Shown here in pieces: positions 1-8,149 of a stretch of DNA of 64,000 bases (position 1 is its first letter; each line of letters opens with the position of its first letter). The translations under genes and the position numbers were made by a program. The stretch is taken from NCBI RefSeq assembly GCF_001424705.1, contig NZ_LMRA01000045.1:63115-127114 (forward strand), in the 5' to 3' direction. The stretch is from Methylobacterium sp. Leaf465. GTDB taxonomy: Bacteria > Pseudomonadota > Alphaproteobacteria > Rhizobiales > Beijerinckiaceae. A model generated the notes under the pieces. The model searched no databases and was not told the DNA's origin. It worked only from the letters and a program-made list of their open reading frames with translations.

Positions 1-2
1 GG

Positions 3-500
3 GCCGAGTTCGGCATCTCCGCCCTGACCATCGGAGGCGAATCGGCCGGCGCGCAGCTCGCCGTGATGGTGCTGCTGCGGCTGCGCGACAGGCACGGCCT
101 GCCCCGCGCCTTCCGGGGGGCGAACCTCAATGCCGGCTTCTTCGACCTCGGCCTCACCCCGAGCGTGCGCAACTGGGGCGACGAGCGCCTGGTGGTGAAC
201 ACCCGGGACCTCACCAACTTCGCCAACGTCTACGTCCGCGAGGGCATCGACCGGCGCCGGCCCGACGTCTCCCCGGTCTATGCCGACCTGAAGGGCCTGC
301 CGCCGGCCCTGTTCACCGTGGGCACCCACGATCCGCTCCTCGACGACACGCTGTACATGTCGGCCCGCTGGGCGGCCGCCGGCAACGGCGGACACACGGC
401 GATCTATCCGGGCGGCTGCCACATCTTCGTGCGCTATCCCGGGGCGATGACCGAGCGGGCGCTGGAGCTGATCGACCGCTTCCTGATGGCCCTGGCCTGA
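3..500 (+). CDS. alpha/beta hydrolase, HSL-type esterase (5' partial)
   Basis: The gene enters from the left edge of the window and ends at a TGA at 498-500. The visible reading frame contains GGESAGAQLA, the nucleophile elbow (GxSxG) of the hormone-sensitive lipase-type alpha/beta hydrolase family. Further on are DPLLDDT, a good candidate for the catalytic Asp, and GGCHIF, a good candidate for the catalytic His, so the catalytic triad is apparently complete. Members of this family hydrolyse carboxyl esters of small or acyl substrates; the substrate here cannot be told. About the first half of the protein, including the HGGG oxyanion motif, lies outside the window. The stop overlaps the probable beginning of the next gene, suggesting co-transcription. 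Confidence 0.85.
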   Translation, partial: AEFGISALTIGGESAGAQLAVMVLLRLRDRHGLPRAFRGANLNAGFFDLGLTPSVRNWGDERLVVNTRDLTNFANVYVREGIDRRRPDVSPVYADLKGLPPALFTVGTHDPLLDDTLYMSARWAAAGNGGHTAIYPGGCHIFVRYPGAMTERALELIDRFLMALA

Positions 501-3028
501 GCAAGCGCGCGGTCGCATCCCCGCTGCCGGAACGCTTCGCCGCGTGGTTCGCCGCGCGCGGCTGGACGCCCCGGCCCCACCAGCTCGAACTCCTCGACAT
601 CGTCGGGGGCGGCCGCTCGGCGCTCCTCGTGGCGCCGACGGGCGCGGGCAAGACGCTGGCGGGCTTCCTGCCGAGCCTCACGGCCCTGGCGGCGCGGCCG
701 GCGTCGGCGAAGCCGCGGGGCCTGCACACCCTCTACGTCTCGCCCCTGAAGGCGCTGGCCGTCGACATCGCCCGCAACCTCGATGCGCCCATCGCCGAGA
801 TGGGCCTTCCCGTCCGCGTCGAGACCCGCACCGGCGACACGCCCTCGCACAAGCGCACCCGCCAGATCGCGCGACCGCCCGACATCCTGCTGACCACGCC
901 GGAGCAGCTCGCCCTGCTCATCGCCCATCGCGAGGCGGCGGACCTGTTCGCCGGCCTGTCCTGCGTCGTCCTCGACGAGTTGCACGCCCTCGTCACCTCG
1001 AAGCGCGGCGACCTCCTGTCCCTGGCGCTCGCGCGCCTGCACCGCCTCAGCCCCGGGCTCACGGCCATCGGCCTCTCCGCCACCGTGCGCGAGCCGGACG
1101 AGCTGCGACGGTATCTCGTTCCGCAACACCCCCCCTCCTCCACCGAAGCGGAAGAGGGCGGCCCGGCCATGGCCGAGCTCGTGGTGGTGAAGGGCGGCGC
1201 CGCCCCCGACCTCCACATGCTGGAGACCGGCCTCACCCTGCCCCTGGCCGGCCATACCGCCTGGCAGGCGATGCCGGCGATCTACGACCTGATCGGGCGG
1301 CACCGCACCGTGCTGGTCTTCGTCAACACCCGGCTCCAGGCCGAGTACACCTTCCAGGAACTCTGGCGCATCAACGACGCCAACTATCCCATCGCCCTGC
1401 ATCACGGCTCGCTCGATGCCACCCAGCGCCGGCGGGTCGAGGCCGCCATGGCGGCGGGCCAGCTGCGGGCGATCGTCTGCACCGCCACCCTCGACCTCGG
1501 CATCGACTGGGGCGACGTCGACCTCGTGGTGAATATCGGCGCCCCCAAGGGGGCGAGCCGGATCATGCAGCGCATCGGCCGCGCCAACCACCGCATGGAC
1601 GAGCCGTCGAAGGCCTATCTCGTGCCGGCCAACCGGTTCGAGATGCTCGAGTGCCAGGCCGCCCTCGACGCCGTGGAGGCCGCCGCCCAGGATACGCCCG
1701 ACGCCCGCCTCGGCGCCCCCGACGTGCTGGCCCAGCACGTCCTCGGCATGGCCTGTGCCGATGCCTTCGACGCGGTGCAGCTCTACGCCGAGATCGTCTC
1801 GGCCGCCCCCTACGCCACCCTGTCCTGGGAGGATTTCGAGGCGGTGGTCGATTACGTCGCCACCGGCGGCTACGCCCTTCGGGCCTACGAGCGCTTCGCC
1901 AAGATCCTGCGCGGGCCGGACGGCCTGTGGCGGGTGCGGGATGCCCGCATCGCCCAGCAATACCGGATGAACGTCGGCACTATCGTCGAATCCGCCAAGG
2001 TGAAGGTCCGGCTCGCCCGCGGCGTGCGCGGCAAGCCGGGCGCGATCCTGCCCCGCGGTGGCCGGGTGCTGGGCGAGATCGAGGAAGACTTCGCCGACAC
2101 CCTGACGCCGGGCGACACGTTCCTGTTCGCCGGCGAGGTGCTGCGCTTCGAGGGCCTGTCCGAGGACGAGGCCCTGGCGACCCGCGCGGGGCCGGGCACC
2201 GACCCGGCGATCCCGTCCTATGCGGGGGCGAAGTTCCCGATCTCGACCTTCCTGGCGGCGCGGGTGCGTGCCCTGATCGCCGATCCGTTCGAATGGGACC
2301 GGCTGCCGCGCCAGGTTTCGGACTACCTCCTGCAGCAGCGGACCCGCTCGGTCCTGCCCGGTCCCACGGGACTGCTGGTGGAGACCTTTCCCCGCGCCGG
2401 GCGCTACTACCTGACGGCCTTTCCCTTCGAGGGGCGGCTCGCGCACCAGACCCTCGGCATGCTGCTCACCCGCCGCCTGGAACGGGCGCGGATGCGGCCC
2501 CTGGGCTTTGCCGCCAACGATTACGGCATCGCCATCTGGCTCAACCGCGATGTCGGCGAACGCATCGGCCGGGAACCGGACTTCCTCGAGACCCTATTCG
2601 CCGAGGACATGCTGGGCGACGACCTCGAGGCCTGGCTCGACGAATCCGCCATGATGAAGCGCACCTTCCGGCAATGCGCCGTGATCGCCGGGCTGATCGA
2701 GCGGCGCTATCCCGGCCAGGCCAAGACCGGCCGGCAGGTCACGATCTCCACCGATCTGGTCTACGACGTGCTGCGCAAGCACCAGCCGGACCACCTCCTG
2801 CTCAAGGCGGCGCGGCAGGATGCGGCAACCGGACTCCTCGACGTGAAGCGCCTCGGTATGATGTTGAGGCGCATCCAGGGGCGAATCATCCACAAGGCGC
2901 TCGATCGCGTCTCGCCGCTCTCCGTCTCCGTGATGCTCGAGATCGGGCGCGAACGGGTCTACGGCGAGGGCGCCGACGAGATTCTGGCCGAAGCCGAGGC
3001 GCAGCTGCTCGAAGAAGCGCTGGCCTGA
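497..3028 (+). CDS. ligase-associated DNA damage response DEXH-box helicase
   Basis: A superfamily 2 helicase of the Lhr-like, ligase-associated type, thought to act in DNA repair. Counting from the ATG at 629, Walker A (PTGAGKT) is at residues 3-9, the DExH box DELH at 116-119, followed by SATV, and a C-terminal helicase half with IMQRIGRANHR. If translation began at 629 the protein would start inside Walker A, which cannot be right: the same frame upstream encodes typical N-terminal family sequence (RGWTPRPHQLELL). No ATG, GTG or TTG precedes it in frame; the best candidate is CTG at 497, overlapping the previous stop as CTGA. It is followed 4 bases later by pdeM, its usual partner. Family and stop are sure; the start is not. 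Confidence 0.88.
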   Translation: MSKRAVASPLPERFAAWFAARGWTPRPHQLELLDIVGGGRSALLVAPTGAGKTLAGFLPSLTALAARPASAKPRGLHTLYVSPLKALAVDIARNLDAPIAEMGLPVRVETRTGDTPSHKRTRQIARPPDILLTTPEQLALLIAHREAADLFAGLSCVVLDELHALVTSKRGDLLSLALARLHRLSPGLTAIGLSATVREPDELRRYLVPQHPPSSTEAEEGGPAMAELVVVKGGAAPDLHMLETGLTLPLAGHTAWQAMPAIYDLIGRHRTVLVFVNTRLQAEYTFQELWRINDANYPIALHHGSLDATQRRRVEAAMAAGQLRAIVCTATLDLGIDWGDVDLVVNIGAPKGASRIMQRIGRANHRMDEPSKAYLVPANRFEMLECQAALDAVEAAAQDTPDARLGAPDVLAQHVLGMACADAFDAVQLYAEIVSAAPYATLSWEDFEAVVDYVATGGYALRAYERFAKILRGPDGLWRVRDARIAQQYRMNVGTIVESAKVKVRLARGVRGKPGAILPRGGRVLGEIEEDFADTLTPGDTFLFAGEVLRFEGLSEDEALATRAGPGTDPAIPSYAGAKFPISTFLAARVRALIADPFEWDRLPRQVSDYLLQQRTRSVLPGPTGLLVETFPRAGRYYLTAFPFEGRLAHQTLGMLLTRRLERARMRPLGFAANDYGIAIWLNRDVGERIGREPDFLETLFAEDMLGDDLEAWLDESAMMKRTFRQCAVIAGLIERRYPGQAKTGRQVTISTDLVYDVLRKHQPDHLLLKAARQDAATGLLDVKRLGMMLRRIQGRIIHKALDRVSPLSVSVMLEIGRERVYGEGADEILAEAEAQLLEEALA

Positions 3029-3032
3029 GCGC

Positions 3033-3785
3033 GTGGTGAAACGCCCTGCCCCGAACGCAGAGGACGCGGTTTTGGCGCTCGGCCAGAGACTTGAGAAGAC
3101 CATCCGGGCCCCCGGCCTGACCCTCGCCGGCGAAACCCTCGCCCTCGACCTCTGCGGCGGCCTCTGGCTCGCCCCGCACCGCACCCTGGTGGTGTCCGAC
3201 CTCCACCTGGAGAAGGGCTCGGCCTATGCGGCTCGCTCCGGGCAGTTCCTGCCGCCCTACGACACCCGCGAGACCCTGGCCTGCCTGCACGAGGTGATCG
3301 CGCGGCTCGACCCCGCTTGCGTCGTCGCGCTGGGCGATTCCTTCCACGATTCCCGCGGACCGGAGCGCATGGAGCCGGGCGACCGCGCCATGGTGGCGGC
3401 CCTGCAGGAGGGGCGCGACTGGGTCTGGATCGCCGGCAACCACGACCATGCGGTCAGCGAGGGCGTCGGCGGCCGCTACGCCGAGACGCTGACGGTGGGC
3501 GCCCTGACCCTGCGGCACGAACCGACCGTCGATGCCCCGGAGGGTGAAGTCTCCGGCCACCTGCATCCCTGCGGAAAGGTCGCGATGCGCGGGCGGGCCG
3601 TGCGCCGGCGCTGCTTCGTCACCGACGGGCGCCGGCTGATCATGCCGGCCTTCGGCGCCTATGCGGGGGGGCTCAACGTGCGCAACGCCGCCTTCGAGCC
3701 GCTGTTTCCGGCCGGCTTCACGGCGCACCTCCTCGGCGACGGCCGCGTCTTCGCCATCGGCAAGGCGATGCTGAGCAAGGACTGA
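3033..3785 (+). CDS. pdeM: ligase-associated DNA damage response endonuclease PdeM
   Basis: A calcineurin-like metallophosphoesterase of 250 residues. The metal-binding motifs are all present in order: SDLHLEK (Asp56, His58), GDSFHD (Asp102), GNHDH (Asn136, His137, Asp138) and GHLHP (175-179). The family accompanies the ligase-associated helicase in many proteobacterial genomes and is assigned to DNA end processing. The start is GTG at 3033 or GTG at 3036, only a few bases after the helicase stop, so the two genes are probably one transcript. The ATP-dependent ligase and the metallo-beta-lactamase-fold exonuclease that often complete this cluster are not upstream; an esterase is there instead, so the cluster is split in this genome. 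Confidence 0.88.
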   Translation: MVKRPAPNAEDAVLALGQRLEKTIRAPGLTLAGETLALDLCGGLWLAPHRTLVVSDLHLEKGSAYAARSGQFLPPYDTRETLACLHEVIARLDPACVVALGDSFHDSRGPERMEPGDRAMVAALQEGRDWVWIAGNHDHAVSEGVGGRYAETLTVGALTLRHEPTVDAPEGEVSGHLHPCGKVAMRGRAVRRRCFVTDGRRLIMPAFGAYAGGLNVRNAAFEPLFPAGFTAHLLGDGRVFAIGKAMLSKD

Positions 3786-3828
3786 GCCTCTCTCCGGCCG
3801 AGACTTCCGGCGTTTTCAGTGCGCCGGT

Positions 3829-3852
3829 CCCCTCTCCTTTCGGGAGACGGGG
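3829..3852. terminator. candidate hairpin between convergent genes
   Basis: An inverted repeat of CCCC plus TCTCC against GGAGA plus GGGG, with a five-base loop and one bulged C. It lies between pdeM and the convergent DUF3429 gene and could end transcription in both directions. There is no clear T-run, so the call is tentative. Confidence 0.35.
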
Positions 3853-3914
3853 CCCGTTCCCAGCAAGCCAAGCGAAGCGATCGACCGGACACGGTGCGAG
3901 GAGCCAAACGGGAT

Positions 3915-4352
3915 TCAGGCCGCGATGAGCAGCGAGACCCCGGCGACCCCCGACAGGGCCAGGCGCAGGCGGCCGAGCCAGACCGGGACGAGGCCGCGGC
4001 GCGGCAGGTCCTGATCGATGAGGCCCCAGGCCAGCACGAGGATGCCGAGGATGCGCAGATCCCAGGGCATCGGGGCGGCGAGGGCCGCCCAGGCGATCAG
4101 CGAGGGCAGGATCGCGATGGCGTAGTCCGCGCCGCCCGAATTGCGCGCGGCCGCCGCGCCCCAGCGGATGCCGCCGAGGAACGATGCGATGACGGCGCCG
4201 TAGGTGGAGAGCATGAGGCGGGGGCTGAGGCCGATGGTGCCGAGGCCGCCATCGGAGCCGCTATAGGCGAGGAGGGCGAAGCCCAGGAACGGAATCAGCC
4301 CGGCGATCCCCAGGATCAGGGCGGCCGGTGGAACCGTCGTCACGCGCGCCAT
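3915..4352 (-). CDS. DUF3429 domain-containing membrane protein
   Basis: A 145-residue, strongly hydrophobic protein with about five predicted membrane segments, including stretches near residues 10-30, 45-65, 80-95, 97-115 and 125-145. The conserved core FLGGIRWG around residues 58-65 and the overall length match the DUF3429 family, integral membrane proteins common in alphaproteobacteria with no established function. The start is the ATG at 4352. It converges on pdeM and has no obvious operon partner; the next gene upstream, the PodJ-like gene, is on the same strand 162 bases away. Confidence 0.8.
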   Translation of the reverse strand: MARVTTVPPAALILGIAGLIPFLGFALLAYSGSDGGLGTIGLSPRLMLSTYGAVIASFLGGIRWGAAAARNSGGADYAIAILPSLIAWAALAAPMPWDLRILGILVLAWGLIDQDLPRRGLVPVWLGRLRLALSGVAGVSLLIAA

Positions 4353-4514
4353 CGGCTCTCCGCTTGTCGGGCCGCCCGATGGAGGCGACCTGCGCTTCGA
4401 AATGGGTCACCCGATCACGACGGTCCGGCGATCACCGCTGCGACAACGCCGGGAACCGGGGGTTCGGCGCAAAAGCGGGAGGGCGTCAGAAGCTCGCATC
4501 CCCCGCGCGGCCGC

Positions 4515-7500
4515 TCAGATCCGGCGGGCCGGCGGAACGTTGCCGGAGGGCGGCGCCGCACCGAGCAGGCTCATTGAGTTCTCGGTGGGCAGCGGGGCCG
4601 GGATCTCGTTGGCCACGGGCTCCGGCACCTTAGGCTTGAAGGCCGTGACCTGCGCCCGCGCGGCACCCAGGGCTTTCGCGTCGAGCTTCGAGGCGACGTC
4701 GTCGCGCTTCTTCGCGGCGTCCTCGTCGCCCTGCGCGGCGGCGGCCGAGAACCACAGGAAGGACTGTCCGAGATCCTGCTGCACGCCCATCCCCCGGGCG
4801 TAGAGAACCGCGAGGTTGTACTGGCTGTCGCGGACGCCGAGCTCGGCCGCGCGCTTGAACCAGAGGGAGGCGGTGGCGAAGTCGGGCTTGCCGCCGGCCA
4901 CCGGGTTCTCGGCGTAGATCACCGCGAGGTTGTGCATGGCGCGGGCATTGCCGAGTTCGGCGGCACGGCCGTACCAGAGTTTCGCCTGAGCCAGGTCGCG
5001 GGTCACGCCGACGCCCTTCTCGTACAGGCTCCCGAGCTTGTACTGCGCCGGCGCGAAGCCGCTGGCGGCGATCTGCTCGAACACCTTCACGGCGAGCGCC
5101 GGGTCGCGCGTCATGCCGCGCCCTTCGGCCGCCCGCATGCCGAGGTCGTAGGCGGCGGCGCCGTCGCCGCCGAGGGCGGCCTGGCGCAGCTTCACCAGGT
5201 TCGGCGGCACCGTTGCGAGGTCCGCGGTCAGTCCGGCCATCGTCGTCACGCGCGGCACCGCGGACCGAGCGGCCACGGCCGGCACCGTGCCCTTGGCGGG
5301 CGGGCTTTCGGAGAGACTCTGCGTCGTCTGCGGATCGGCCGGGGCGGGCGGCGCGCCCTTCGCCTCCGGCGCTTTGGCGTCCTGGGTCGTGGCGTCCGGC
5401 TGTTTGGCGGCCGCCTCGGCTGGGGGGCCGGCATCGGGTGCCGCCGCCGCGATGTCGGCGGGCACCGAGCGCGTCGCGACCGGCTCGGTCCCCGATGACG
5501 CGGTGTCCGCGGTCCGGCGGGCGGTCACGGCCTGGAGAGCGCCGAGCAGGAGCACCACTGCGGCGAGGCCGAGGAGGAGCGGTTTGCGGCGGCGGTCGAT
5601 GCCGTCGCGGAAGCGCGCGAGGCGACCGTCGCGGCGCGCGGCGTCGGGACCGGTGCGGACACCGTCGCCCTCCTGCGCCTCGGCCTGCCCGGCGGCCTCT
5701 GCCTGCGCCGCCTGCGCGGCACGTCGGGCGGCGGCGATGAAGCTGGTCTTGATGTCGCTGTCGGCCGCGCCCGCGGCCTCGCTCGCCTCGACCCGGCTGC
5801 CCGGGCGCTCACGGCCGGGGCGGCCGGCGCCCGGCTCCAGCGGAAGATCGGGACCCGAGACCAGGGGGCGTTCGGTCCGGGCCGCATCCGGCCGGCGCGA
5901 CGGTGCCCCCCCGGCGAGATGCTCGGCGCCCGGCTCCCGGAGGGACTCCTTGGCCGTGTCCCGCGACGCCAGATCCCGCGCCAGCATCTCCCGGGCCAGG
6001 ATGTCCTTCGCGGACGCGTCCCGCGGGGTCCGGGCGCCGGTCAGGAGGGCGGCATCCGTGTCGCCGGTGCCGATCCGGCCGACCAGGCGCTCCAGGGCGG
6101 AGTAGACCCCGGTCAGCGTCGATTGCATCCGCTGCTCGGAGGCGACCTGATGCGCGCGCAGATCCGCGAGGCTGGCCCGCAGGAGAGCGACTTCGCCGGT
6201 CTCGGCGGCCGCGCCCATGGTCTCGGCGACCGCGTTGCGGGCGGCGCGCTCGACGGCGGCCTCCATCGGCGCCTCGGCCCGCAGGGCCGAGACCTGGTCG
6301 AGGAGGTCGGTCATGGTGCGCTCGAGCCCGGCCAGGGCCGGATCGGCGTCCCGGGTGTCGATGCGCTCGGCCAGCGCCAGGACCTGCTGCTCCAGGGCGT
6401 CGAGGCCCTCGTCGCGGGGACCCTCGCCCGTGCCGATGCGATCGAGCTTGACCGTCAGCTCGTGCAGCATGCCGTGGATCGAGGCGAGGTTCTCGTCGGG
6501 CAGTGCCGGCCGGCGCAGGGTCGCGCCGATGTCTTCGAGGCGTCCGATCAGGTCGCCCACGGGATTGATGCTGACCCGGTCGACCTTCTCCGACAGGGCA
6601 TCGATCCGGTGCAGGATGACGTCCGAATCCTGGTGGGCGGCCATGGGGCCCGCGCCGCGCAGGGCGTCGAGCTTGGCGCCCATCTCCTGGATCTGCTCGC
6701 CGATGCCGGCCTCGGCGTTCGAACGCAGGCCGATCCGGATTTCCTCCAGCAGGGGGCGGAGCTCCGCCATGCTGGCGGTCTCGCCGGGCATGCCGGCCTG
6801 GAGCTGCGAAATCTGGGTGCTGATGGCCTGGAGGCCGTTGGCGAGGCTCTGGATCCGCTCGGGTCCGGCGAGGGCGCCGATCAGGCGGCGGATCTCGTCG
6901 AGCTCCCGGAACAGCCCCGCGACCACGTCCTGCTCGGCGATGCCGGAGGGCGCGCCCTGGAACGTGCCGTTCATCTTGGCGGCCAGGCGCTCGACATCGG
7001 CGGCGACGCGGGCGTGAACGTTGTCGGCGACGTCCTCGGCCAGGCGCTCGACCTGCACACGGATCGCCTCGATGGGGGCCGCGATGGCAGCGAGGTCGCC
7101 GGGGGCCTGCGCCTTCTCGACACCGGCCGCCAGGGTCTGCATCGCCGTCTCCAGCGCGCCGACGTCGCGGCTGCTGGCGAGGCTGCCGATCGATTCGCGC
7201 AGCCGCACCGTCTCGCTCTGGAGCTCGGCGATGACGGGGGCGGCCAGGGTCGGGGCGGCGTTCGAGACCGGGGCCGGGGCGGCGGCCTGGGCGGGCGCGG
7301 CGGGCGTACCGTCCAGTTCGCGCTGGCGCTGGCGAATCTCCGTGACCGCGTCGCGGATCTCGGTCACGACCGGGCGGCCGCGGCGGCCGAGGGGACGGGG
7401 CGCGGCCAGTTGCGCGCCGATCTCCGTCATCCGGCGCTCGATCTCCGCGAGGCGCTGGGCCATCTCGGAGGGCGGCGGGCTGGCCGGCTCGACCTTCGGG

Positions 7501-7865
7501 GCGGCGGGCGCCGGCGGCACGGGCGCCTCGGCGCCGATGCGCTGATCGATGCCGTCCAGGCGACGCATCATCTCGGTGAGGGCCGCGTTCTTGCCGGTCG
7601 GCCCGGTGGGCGCGGCGCTCGAAGACCGGACCTCGACCGGCGCCGGTGCGGAGGCGACGGGGGTCGGCTCGGCCGGTGCGACCGGGGCCGGCTGCGGTTG
7701 CGCGCTCCGTGATTCGGGTTCAGCCTTGTCCGCGAGCGCTCGGGGATCGACGATGGAGGCGATCCAGGTCTCGACCGGAATGCCGGCGCGGCGGGCGACA
7801 TCCCGTGCCGCTTCGAGAACGTCCGGATCGAAGCCTTCGAGGTCGAGCGTCGCGTTGCGTGTCAT
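4515..7865 (-). CDS. PodJ-like polar localization protein: coiled coil, one membrane segment, Sel1 repeats
   Basis: A protein of about 1116 residues. The first 700 are rich in Ala, Glu, Leu and Arg with many heptad-like stretches (long coiled coils), interrupted by a Pro/Ala linker near 50-170. A single membrane segment (LLLGLAAVVLLLGALQA) sits near 760-781. A Pro/Ala linker follows, then four Sel1 repeats (about 902-1056) such as YKLGSLYEKGVGV and YNLAVLYARGMGV, and a short Pro-rich tail. This order is that of PodJ, the polar organizer of Caulobacter and related bacteria, with the repeats in the periplasm. I chose ATG 7865 because MTRNATLDLEGFD begins conserved-looking sequence; an earlier ATG at 7892 and a start at 7967 remain possible. 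Specific function is inferred from architecture only. Confidence 0.75.
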   Translation of the reverse strand: MTRNATLDLEGFDPDVLEAARDVARRAGIPVETWIASIVDPRALADKAEPESRSAQPQPAPVAPAEPTPVASAPAPVEVRSSSAAPTGPTGKNAALTEMMRRLDGIDQRIGAEAPVPPAPAAPKVEPASPPPSEMAQRLAEIERRMTEIGAQLAAPRPLGRRGRPVVTEIRDAVTEIRQRQRELDGTPAAPAQAAAPAPVSNAAPTLAAPVIAELQSETVRLRESIGSLASSRDVGALETAMQTLAAGVEKAQAPGDLAAIAAPIEAIRVQVERLAEDVADNVHARVAADVERLAAKMNGTFQGAPSGIAEQDVVAGLFRELDEIRRLIGALAGPERIQSLANGLQAISTQISQLQAGMPGETASMAELRPLLEEIRIGLRSNAEAGIGEQIQEMGAKLDALRGAGPMAAHQDSDVILHRIDALSEKVDRVSINPVGDLIGRLEDIGATLRRPALPDENLASIHGMLHELTVKLDRIGTGEGPRDEGLDALEQQVLALAERIDTRDADPALAGLERTMTDLLDQVSALRAEAPMEAAVERAARNAVAETMGAAAETGEVALLRASLADLRAHQVASEQRMQSTLTGVYSALERLVGRIGTGDTDAALLTGARTPRDASAKDILAREMLARDLASRDTAKESLREPGAEHLAGGAPSRRPDAARTERPLVSGPDLPLEPGAGRPGRERPGSRVEASEAAGAADSDIKTSFIAAARRAAQAAQAEAAGQAEAQEGDGVRTGPDAARRDGRLARFRDGIDRRRKPLLLGLAAVVLLLGALQAVTARRTADTASSGTEPVATRSVPADIAAAAPDAGPPAEAAAKQPDATTQDAKAPEAKGAPPAPADPQTTQSLSESPPAKGTVPAVAARSAVPRVTTMAGLTADLATVPPNLVKLRQAALGGDGAAAYDLGMRAAEGRGMTRDPALAVKVFEQIAASGFAPAQYKLGSLYEKGVGVTRDLAQAKLWYGRAAELGNARAMHNLAVIYAENPVAGGKPDFATASLWFKRAAELGVRDSQYNLAVLYARGMGVQQDLGQSFLWFSAAAAQGDEDAAKKRDDVASKLDAKALGAARAQVTAFKPKVPEPVANEIPAPLPTENSMSLLGAAPPSGNVPPARRI

Positions 7866-8149
7866 CGTCCAACCTGACCCGGCGAAGTCCATGGTTCGAT
7901 CCGCGAGCGCCCCCCGCCACACGAAAAGCGAGGGAGGGGTTAACGGCAGATCCGTCCGCCCCGACATTTGGTAGTCTTGGTAAACAGGCGGTTAAGGCCT
8001 GACCGATTGGTGGCGGATGACCGATTCCCGTTGGCACCCCGCGCGCCCCCCTTTCGTCCGCCGCGGATTAGTTTATATGTGAACCATCAGGTGCGCCGGC
8101 GGCCGGAAGTCCGACCAGGAACGCAACCGTTTCCGGGAGATGATGCGCG

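Noticed and set aside
434..2446. 670-codon open frame opposite the helicase gene
   Set aside because: Gly/Arg/His/Ala-rich translation with no family features; a shadow produced by high GC and codon bias of the real gene.
5919..7712. 597-codon plus-strand open frame opposite the PodJ-like gene
   Set aside because: No recognisable domain; composition of an antisense shadow. The minus-strand gene has clear Sel1 repeats and a membrane segment.
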